From Nostoc sp. TCL240-02 (GTDB lineage: Bacteria; Cyanobacteriota; Cyanobacteriia; Cyanobacteriales; Nostocaceae), in contig NZ_CP040094.1 of the NCBI RefSeq assembly GCF_013343235.1, positions 1,860,501 through 1,924,500 on the forward strand: DNA of 64,000 bases, given 5' to 3'. Under the pieces are notes generated by a model. That model ran no database searches and had not been told where the DNA came from. It saw only the letters and a program-made list of their open reading frames with translations. Shown here piece by piece: positions 1 through 8,200 of this stretch (position 1 is its first letter; each line of letters opens with the position of its first letter). The translations under genes were made by a program, and so were the position numbers.

Positions 1-3000
1 GAATGCCTCAATAAATGGGTCATCACTAACATGAGAAATCAGACCAATTTCATAAGCTGTTTGGGCATTGATTAGCTCTCCAGTTAGTACCAATTTTTTA
101 GTTTGTAGCAATCCTATTTGCTGCTTTAGGAAACTCATGCCGCCCATACCAGGAATTAAACCTGATTTGACTTCAGGTAAACCTAACTTGACGTTGGTAT
201 CAACAAACTGAAAATCACTACACAAGAGCATTTCTAAGCCACCACCTTGGGCGGCACCATTTATGACGGCGACAACTAGAGCATTTAAAGAGACAAATCC
301 GTGAATTACTTGCTGAACTTTAGCGGCAAATTTTTTCAGTATAGTGGGATTTTGCTGTTTTAAATATTCTAAAATGAGAGTGCGATCGCCACCAAGAGAG
401 AAATACTTACCATGATGGGAAATATAAACTATTTTGGGCATCTTTAACGATGATTTCTCTTTAGATAAAGCTGCAATTATATCTAATAGTTCATCCAGCA
501 CTTCGATAGATAAAGCATTGCCATTGGCAGCATTTAAGAATAACCAAAGACAACTATTTTTATCAAAATAGCTATCAATACAAGCAAATTCTTGCCGAGT
601 ACAGCCATAGGTATTATGTAGATTGATTGGCTGTAAATATTCTCGAATACTGGGATGAATTACATCTTTGTTAACTATCTCATGTTCTCTAGTAATTGCT
701 ACTTTTATTTCTTGATTGCTATATACTTTTAAGAGTTGTCCGTCACTTCTAGCTACAAACACCTGCTGCACGAGAATATCTTCTTTATCGCTAGAGGTAG
801 GAACTAGAGATTGCAGATTAAAGAAACCTTCTTCTCTCATTAATCTCTGCCAAGTTGCTTCTTGTAAAAGAGGCGATCCCGGATATCTCAAATCTCTATC
901 TTGTGAATTCCACCAACCTCTTAGTAATCCAAATGTTAAAGTTGAGAAATTCTGTGATTTGACACTCTCATTAAAGATTAAGCAACCTGTTGGCTTGAGT
1001 AATTGCTTAACGTTGCGTAGACTTTCACGAATATTAGGGGTGGCGTGCAGGATATTTGTAGCAATGACAAAATCAAATTGTTCTTGCCAACCTTGTTTTT
1101 CGGGATTTAGGGAAATATCTAAAACAGAGAAACGCATTCCAGGGTAAGTTTTAGCAAATTTTTCTCGACCATGTTCTAAAAGTTTAAACCAAACATCGGT
1201 GTATACATACTCGACAGCAATATTATGAGCAACTAGTGAATTAATTACATAGCGAGTTGTCCCACCTGTTCCCGCACCTACTTCTAAAACTTTGATTTTT
1301 TCTGGAGATTTACCGTTGAACTTAGCTTTGATTTGATTAACAAGGGTAGCAGCAACAAGTTCATTATAAATATCAGAAGCTAAGTTACCACTGTAGACTC
1401 CCTCAACTAAATCTAAACTAGAGTTAGGAAAGACAATATTATTAGCTGCGATTTTACCTAATAAAATATCTTCGTAATTCTTTAAGCAAGTGTACAGTAA
1501 CTGATAGTATTGTTTGAGTTCTGGCTCAGTGTGTAGGATTTGATTAGCAGCATTTTCAAATTCAGTCAATGTATGATATTCACCTTGGTATTGTATTTCT
1601 ACTGTTGCAGAAAAGTAGTGATTTTGTTGTGATAAATAACCAGCTTGTACCAGGAATTGGAAAATTTCTGCAAATAGATGATGGTGTTCATCAATAATTT
1701 TGGCTGATTTGATAGCTTCTGTAATCCTGTAGGATGCTGCTTGGTGGTCAAATAAACCCAGATTTTGCAAAATTCCTACTAACCCAGTAGCCGCAGCAGC
1801 CATTAACTGATCTAAGCCTTGCTTAAACTTGAGTAATGGTGGATGATTAGCTGTGAAAAAATCTGCATGATCTATAGTTAGTGGTGCAAGATTTGATAGT
1901 ATTTCTGTAATTGGTCTTTGCTCAAGCATTAAGTGAGGATCTAAGCCAATTTGTAACAGGATATTTCTCTTAGCTTTCACGACTACAGCTTGGGGAATTT
2001 GCATCGCTAGAATTGTTTCTAATGCCTCCATTCCCTCTGCAATGTTGATTGAGTCCATGCCTTGATGTAGCATTAAATCTCGATACTTATCATTAGCTAC
2101 GGCACCTACTTCACCCCAAAATCCCCAGTTAATTACACATACCGGATAATTTCGTGTTTGTTGCATATATTTAGCGTAGCTATCAAGAAAAGTGCTGGCG
2201 GCGGCGTAATTACTTTGACCAATATTGCCGACAAAAGACTGTAGAGAAGAGAAGAAAACGATCAAATCAAGTTCTTCGTTAAGAGTGGCTTGATTAAGTG
2301 CGATCGCACCTGTTACCTTTGGTTGTAGTACAGCCGCAAAATCTGCCTCTGACATCTTCACCAACAAGCTATCATTTAGTACCATTGCTGAGTGAATGAT
2401 GCCGTCTAGTTTGCCAAATTTATCTTTGGTTCGAGTAATAGCATTAGTCAGTTCATTGACATCATCACAATGAGCTTGTAGATAAATTACATTTTCATCA
2501 TATTTCCCTAGATGGGAGATTTTAGCTAATAAATTATCATTTGCTGGTGAGCGACCTAATAAAGCAATATTAGCTGAATATTGAGTACGCAGATAATCAC
2601 TTAAAACAAGACCTAATCCACCTGTACCACCAATAATTAAATAAGTACCATTGGGTTTAAATTTTGATAACCCTTCTCTGAAGACTGGAGCTAAATTGTA
2701 GAGGCGTTGGCAATATATTTGCTGTTGACGGACTGCAAAGGCATTGCCAGATATACATTCATTCTTAAAGGTATTTTCTAACCAGACAGTATTCTCTTTT
2801 CTTAAGGCATCTTCAATTTCAGACGCTGCTAAATCCAAGAAAGTAATAGTGCAGTGTTTATACTCTCTGGAAAAAGATTTCCACAATCCCCAAAGACCAC
2901 TATTATCAGGCTGAACTTCTTCAGCATAGAAAACTTGTACAACATTCAATGTAATAATTTTAAACTCAATTGAATGTTGAGTTAATCCAGTTCTGATGAT

Positions 3001-5010
3001 AGATTTGATAAAGTGAAAAGCATAGTTATGACTCAATAATTGCTCAGATTTTTCGGGTGCAGTTAGGAAATATACTTGAGAGATATCTGTTAATTGTTCT
3101 AAAAGCTTATCCCAGTCTTGTGATTGGTCATGTCTAACTTGAGCAGTGCAATTTTGCCAATTTTGATAAAAATTACCAACTGTAATGATGTGGCTATTGT
3201 CTGAACCATGCCAATTCAGTAACAACTGCAATATTTGTAAATTTTCACCCCATGTCACAATCAGAGTTTTAGCTGCTTTAGTTTGGTCAAACTTTAAATA
3301 ATTGAATGATTGTTGGTTGAATATGGAAATACTTGTCGGTTGCCATTTAGGGATGAAAATCAGTTCACTTTCTTTTGTAGTGAAAGATAAATCATGAAGC
3401 TTTACTGTTTCGCTGTGTCCATTTTCTGTAACTTTGTTGGGACGTAAATTAGCGTGCTTTAAATTTGTAGGTACAATGCTATGTTCAGTATTTAATTGAG
3501 TACGAAGATATTTCTGTACTGCTTCAGAATGTTCGCGCCATATAAATTCTGCCAATTTAGAAACAGTAGGCTGCTCAAACAGCATCGTTGGATAAAGGCG
3601 AATATTCAACAGCTTTTCTAACTCGTGAGAAATATCTAATAAAGCCGTTGATTCTAACCCTAATTCAAAGAATGATACTTCTAATAAATCATCTGCAAAA
3701 TCTTGTTTAGTGTATTTACAAACTAGTTTTTTGATAGAAGTTACCAGATATTCCACACTCGGTTCTGGAGTAATAACAATTTGTTGAGGTGTATCATCAA
3801 CAGTATTTAATTGAGTATGAAGATATTTCTGTACTGCTTCAGAATGTTCGCGCCATATAAATTCTGCCAATTTAGAAACAGTAGGCTGCTCAAACAGCAT
3901 CGTTGGATAAAGGTGAATATTTAACAGCCTTTCTAACTCGTGAGAAATATCTAATAAAGCAGTTGATTCTAACCCTAATTCAAAGAATGATACTTCTAAC
4001 AAATCATCTGTAAAGTTTTGTTTAGTGTATTTGCAAACTAGTTTTATTATGGACTCAACTAAATGTTTTACTTTTGGTTCTGGAGTTGTTAAAACTTGAT
4101 ATGCTTTTTGTTGTTGATAAGCAAAGATAGTATTTTCTGTTTTTCTTTCTAACTTTGCCAGTCTTCTAATAAGTTCAATATTATGAACTCTTTTAATGCC
4201 AAAGTTACGGAATGTTGCTAGTTGATTACCATACTCGTCGCAAATTACAAAACTTCTGTAACCAATTTCCTTGGTTAGTTCAACTTGATCGGGCTGATCG
4301 ACGTATACATAACAATTACTGCGTCCTGTTAAAGGTCTACCAGAAAATGATTCAATATAAAAAGGAACATAAAGTTGGGCTGTCGCTTGATAAGGAATTG
4401 AATAAAAAAGCGGTACAATAGTCGAACAATCGAGAAACACAGGATGGAACAAGAAATCATCACTGTGCTGCAAGGCGATAGAACACAAAGAAACTTCACC
4501 CAAGCAACCATAAAGACTACCATAAACCTTACCGCTAGGTTTCATGAAATTATCGTGGTCAATACCAACTTTGCGGGTGATGGCATAACAGGCATCTAAA
4601 TCGACAACTTGAGTTGCTTTATGTTTGAGGACTGATATATCTATAATATTTTTAGTTTGTAATTCTTTGGTCAGTAATTGGCAGGTTAAATGTTTAGTAA
4701 TAGAAGAGTCTTTTACTTCACCATTTTTCCATTTAGTGCTGGTGGCTTCTATTCCCCAATCAGTTCCATTGGGTGAGATGTGAATTTCCACTTTCCGGTC
4801 AAAATCGGCAGTTGTCACAATTGGTTCTAGGAACATGATGTTCCGCAATTCTAGATTTTCAATATCAAAAGACCTGGCTTTTAAAGTTTTAAAAATCATG
4901 TCTATAAATGTGACACCAGGCATGATATGAATACCATCAACTCTGTGATCGCGAACGAAATAATCATTATCTGTAATTGTAAATTTGCCAATTATTTGTG
5001 CAGTTTGCAT
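1..5010 (-). CDS. Trans-AT-type polyketide synthase, DH-ACP-ACP-KR-MT-ECH, 3' end outside window
   Basis: An open frame of 1670 codons runs from ATG at 5010 off the left edge without a stop. Domains in order (rough residues): dehydratase at 1-290 with the hotdog motif HRVDGIHIMPG near residue 22 and HPVFLD near 190; two ACPs at about 310-400 and 415-505, each with LGLES at the pantetheine serine; ketoreductase core near 785-945 with GGTGGLG and the NYAAAS tyrosine motif; C-methyltransferase near 1130-1400 with VLEVGAGTGGTT; and a crotonase-fold enoyl-CoA hydratase from about 1460, with NGAAQGGGLE as its oxyanion-hole region. No KS or AT is visible. It starts with DH, so it probably takes its substrate from the KS that ends the upstream PKS, a split module as in trans-AT systems (inference). 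ACPs before KR, and MT after it, is an unusual order. No clear Shine-Dalgarno is seen. Confidence 0.88.
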   Translation of the reverse strand, partial: MQTAQIIGKFTITDNDYFVRDHRVDGIHIMPGVTFIDMIFKTLKARSFDIENLELRNIMFLEPIVTTADFDRKVEIHISPNGTDWGIEATSTKWKNGEVKDSSITKHLTCQLLTKELQTKNIIDISVLKHKATQVVDLDACYAITRKVGIDHDNFMKPSGKVYGSLYGCLGEVSLCSIALQHSDDFLFHPVFLDCSTIVPLFYSIPYQATAQLYVPFYIESFSGRPLTGRSNCYVYVDQPDQVELTKEIGYRSFVICDEYGNQLATFRNFGIKRVHNIELIRRLAKLERKTENTIFAYQQQKAYQVLTTPEPKVKHLVESIIKLVCKYTKQNFTDDLLEVSFFELGLESTALLDISHELERLLNIHLYPTMLFEQPTVSKLAEFIWREHSEAVQKYLHTQLNTVDDTPQQIVITPEPSVEYLVTSIKKLVCKYTKQDFADDLLEVSFFELGLESTALLDISHELEKLLNIRLYPTMLFEQPTVSKLAEFIWREHSEAVQKYLRTQLNTEHSIVPTNLKHANLRPNKVTENGHSETVKLHDLSFTTKESELIFIPKWQPTSISIFNQQSFNYLKFDQTKAAKTLIVTWGENLQILQLLLNWHGSDNSHIITVGNFYQNWQNCTAQVRHDQSQDWDKLLEQLTDISQVYFLTAPEKSEQLLSHNYAFHFIKSIIRTGLTQHSIEFKIITLNVVQVFYAEEVQPDNSGLWGLWKSFSREYKHCTITFLDLAASEIEDALRKENTVWLENTFKNECISGNAFAVRQQQIYCQRLYNLAPVFREGLSKFKPNGTYLIIGGTGGLGLVLSDYLRTQYSANIALLGRSPANDNLLAKISHLGKYDENVIYLQAHCDDVNELTNAITRTKDKFGKLDGIIHSAMVLNDSLLVKMSEADFAAVLQPKVTGAIALNQATLNEELDLIVFFSSLQSFVGNIGQSNYAAASTFLDSYAKYMQQTRNYPVCVINWGFWGEVGAVANDKYRDLMLHQGMDSINIAEGMEALETILAMQIPQAVVVKAKRNILLQIGLDPHLMLEQRPITEILSNLAPLTIDHADFFTANHPPLLKFKQGLDQLMAAAATGLVGILQNLGLFDHQAASYRITEAIKSAKIIDEHHHLFAEIFQFLVQAGYLSQQNHYFSATVEIQYQGEYHTLTEFENAANQILHTEPELKQYYQLLYTCLKNYEDILLGKIAANNIVFPNSSLDLVEGVYSGNLASDIYNELVAATLVNQIKAKFNGKSPEKIKVLEVGAGTGGTTRYVINSLVAHNIAVEYVYTDVWFKLLEHGREKFAKTYPGMRFSVLDISLNPEKQGWQEQFDFVIATNILHATPNIRESLRNVKQLLKPTGCLIFNESVKSQNFSTLTFGLLRGWWNSQDRDLRYPGSPLLQEATWQRLMREEGFFNLQSLVPTSSDKEDILVQQVFVARSDGQLLKVYSNQEIKVAITREHEIVNKDVIHPSIREYLQPINLHNTYGCTRQEFACIDSYFDKNSCLWLFLNAANGNALSIEVLDELLDIIAALSKEKSSLKMPKIVYISHHGKYFSLGGDRTLILEYLKQQNPTILKKFAAKVQQVIHGFVSLNALVVAVINGAAQGGGLEMLLCSDFQFVDTNVKLGLPEVKSGLIPGMGGMSFLKQQIGLLQTKKLVLTGELINAQTAYEIGLISHVSDDPFIEAF
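3486..4100 (-). repeat. Tandem duplication encoding two ACP domains
   Basis: Two 315-bp units begin at 3486 and 3801 and are nearly identical over roughly 290 bp. Both begin with the same CAGTATTTAATTGAG stretch. They encode the two successive ACPs and the linker between them. The near identity in DNA points to a recent duplication or ongoing gene conversion. Confidence 0.9.
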
Positions 5011-5185
5011 AAATGATAAGGAGTGTAGGGGAAAGATATTTTTCTTTGCTATTTAATATTCAGTCTGAAAAGAAGAACTTATGTATATCTAGCTAAATTC
5101 AGTATTTTTACGCAAGTAATACGAATTAAAAAAAATAATACAAGAGTAGAGGGGGAGCGTAATCTACCATTCTTTGAGGGTTGGT

Positions 5186-5216
5186 GGTGTGTTAGGACAA
5201 TAGTGCATAACACACC
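5186..5216 (-). terminator. Hairpin downstream of the KS-KR-ACP-KS PKS gene
   Basis: GGTGTGTTA pairs with TAACACACC over a 13-nt loop, 34 nt after the PKS stop. There is no T-tract, so this may be an attenuator or mRNA-stability hairpin rather than a true intrinsic terminator. Confidence 0.35.
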
Positions 5217-5249
5217 TTACAAATTGGAGATTTTTTTAATTGGAAGTCC

Positions 5250-8200
5250 CTAAACGATCGCCTCTTTAACTACATTGGTTACTACATCTTCCAATATCAG
5301 CAAAGACTGGTGAGTCTCTTGCAATTCCAAGGTCAACAGGGAACGCCGAGGGGGTTGTGCTAACTGTTCAATATTTTCCACATTCATGGTGTAAGAAGTT
5401 GCCGATTGAGCGGCTGGCAACCAAGCCCGAATTTTGCTGCTACTAAAACCCTTGCTGAGTAATTTTGCTCCTGGTTTCACTGCTAATTTTGGTGGTTCAG
5501 AGAGAATGGTGTGTACATTAGTTCCACCAAAACCAAAGGAACTGATACCAGCAAATTTAGGATTAGTTTGATTCCAGAGTTGGGTTGTTTGGGCTGGATA
5601 GAAAGGTGAATCGGCAAAGTCAAAGCGGGGATTCACCTCTTGACAGTTGAGTGATGCGGGGATGACTTGATTGTGCAGTGACAATGCTACTTTGATGAAG
5701 CTAGCCACCCCAGCCGCGCTTAGTAAATGCCCGATATTGGTCTTCACGCTACCCACAGCACAGCGATTTTCTGTCCCCACCCCGGTAAACACCTGGGACA
5801 AGGCTCGCAACTCAATCGGGTCGCCAATCATAGTTGCAGTTCCGTGAGTTTCGATGTAACTAATTTGTTCTGCTGAAAGGTTGGCTTTTGCCAGTGCTGT
5901 TTCAATAACTTCCACTTGACCTTCTACACTGGGGGTAGTGATGCCCATTGTATGACCATCGTTGTTAGCAGCTGTAGCGGCAATTACTGCATAGATGGGG
6001 TCGCCATCAGCTAAAGCTTGTTTTAAAGGTTTGAGAAAGACACAACCCGCACCCTCACCAGGGACAAATCCATTGGCGCGTTCGTCAAAGGTAAAACATT
6101 TACCATCGGGAGATAAAGCCTGTGCTGCACTGAGGAAGAGATATGGTTTTTCATCTAAGAGAACTTCCACGCCACCAGCTAAAGCCATTTCTGATTCACC
6201 CTGTAGTAAACTTTGACAGGCGAGATGGATAGCCATGAGAGAAGATGAGCAGGCCGTATCAATTACCAGACTCGGCCCTTTGAGATTGAGATAATGGGAG
6301 ACATGGGAAGCGATAAAGTTTTGTCCTACACCAACAACGCTGGATTTTTTGGGGACTTGAATGCGATCGCCATATCCTGCTACCCTAGCACCAACAAATA
6401 CTCCGACCTTGCGTTTGTTTACATCTTTGATGGTGTGACCAGAATCTACCACCGCTTCCACGCAGCTTTGACAAAATAGGCGCACTAAGGGGTCAACATC
6501 ACTTGCTTCATTTTGAGATACACCAAACATGGCGGGGTCAATGTATTCTAAATCGTCAATAAAACCGCCCCATTTACTGATTGATTTACCTGATGTCAAT
6601 TCTCTAGTGTAATGTTGTTCGATATCCCAACGAGAGTTGGGTACTTCTCGGATGCTGTCAACGCCGGCTACTAGGTTGTTCCAGAAGATTTCTTTGTTGG
6701 CTGCACCTGGGAATTTGCAGGCGATACCAATGACGGCGATTTCCGTTTGAGATGAATTTTGGGGATTTTGCTTACGCAGAGGCGCAGAGGCGCAGAGAGG
6801 GGATAGAGGTACAGGTGGAATTTCTACTATTTGGGGTTGTGTTACTGGTATTTTTTGCTCTAATTGGTCGTGGTGATGGCTGATGAGATGTTCTGCTAGG
6901 CGTGATATGGAATCGTACTGTAATAACAGTGATGGGTCTAATTTCATTCCCAGCCATTGGTCGATTTTGTTGACGATACCAGCTAAGAAAATAGAATCAA
7001 CACCCAAAGCCTCAAAGGAGGTTTCATACTTGATTTGGTCTAAGGCAATGTGGAGTTCACGGGATAGGATTTGGCTTAATGATTCTAAAACGTAAGTCTT
7101 CAAAGCATTGCCATCAGTGGGAAAGTTTTGTTTTGGTAATGATACTGGCTGGATTTTCGGCGTAGTCTGTTCCTTTGCAACTAGGGGCAATTCTGATACA
7201 TTTAATTGTTCTTGACTAGCCAGACACGCTACGGTGTGGATTTGCGGGGGTAAAGCCAAGATAGTATCTAATGACTGCAAACCTACGGCTGTTGACAAAG
7301 GTACAAGTCCTATTTTGGTCATTGGCTGACTAGTTAGCTGTCCCATTCCGACTTCTTTCCAGTTTGACCACTGAATAGCGCGGTAGTAGGTATTGCCTTG
7401 GGCTACTTGGTAAGCAGCGAAGTAATTCATGTAGGCGTTAGCTGTTGCGTAATCACTAATACCTACAGCTAGCTTAGGTACAATACTCGACAGGGATGAG
7501 AACAAGACGAATGCTTCTAAATTGTCATGCTCAAAGATGCGGTGTAAAACTTCCAGAGCAGTAGTTTTGGGAGACAATATAGAAATAATGCTGTCTAAGT
7601 TTTTATGCAAGAAAGCTGGTGATTCTGAGGAAACGCAGCCTGCACAGTGGAATACTTGAGTAATTCGTCCATATTGACGGCGAATGTTTTGGAAATAGAC
7701 TTCTAGGGCAGCATAATCTGTTAATTCGCCAGTATGGAGTTCTACGGTTACGCCTTGTTTTTCTAGGTTAAGAATGTTGGTAATTTTGCTAGCAATTGCG
7801 GGGTTTGCATTCGGTGCTGCGATGACTTCTTCCCATTGTGTTCTGGGGGGTAATGTAGTTTTACCCATTAAAACTAGGGTTTTATAACCTTGACGCGCCA
7901 AATGTTGAGCAACTTCATTACCGATACCACCTGTACCGCCAGTAATCACAACCATTCCCTGTGGTAATTTCTGCAACTGGCTGGGTTTATAGTTCAGAGG
8001 TGCGAGGGTAGAGACAAAGCGATCGCCATCTCGGTAACAAATTTCGGTAAACTGATCGTAGTCCTGATACTCTTGGGCAATAATTTGACTTAAAGCTGCT
8101 AAATCTGAGTTGTTGGGGTCTAAATCAATGGTCTTGGCATAACAAGACTTATATTCTGCGCCCAACATCTTGAATAACCCCGTCAGTTTTGCACCACGCA

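Noticed and set aside
716..1147. A 143-codon plus-strand frame
   Set aside because: It is antisense to the methyltransferase region of the PKS that is open across the whole left edge.
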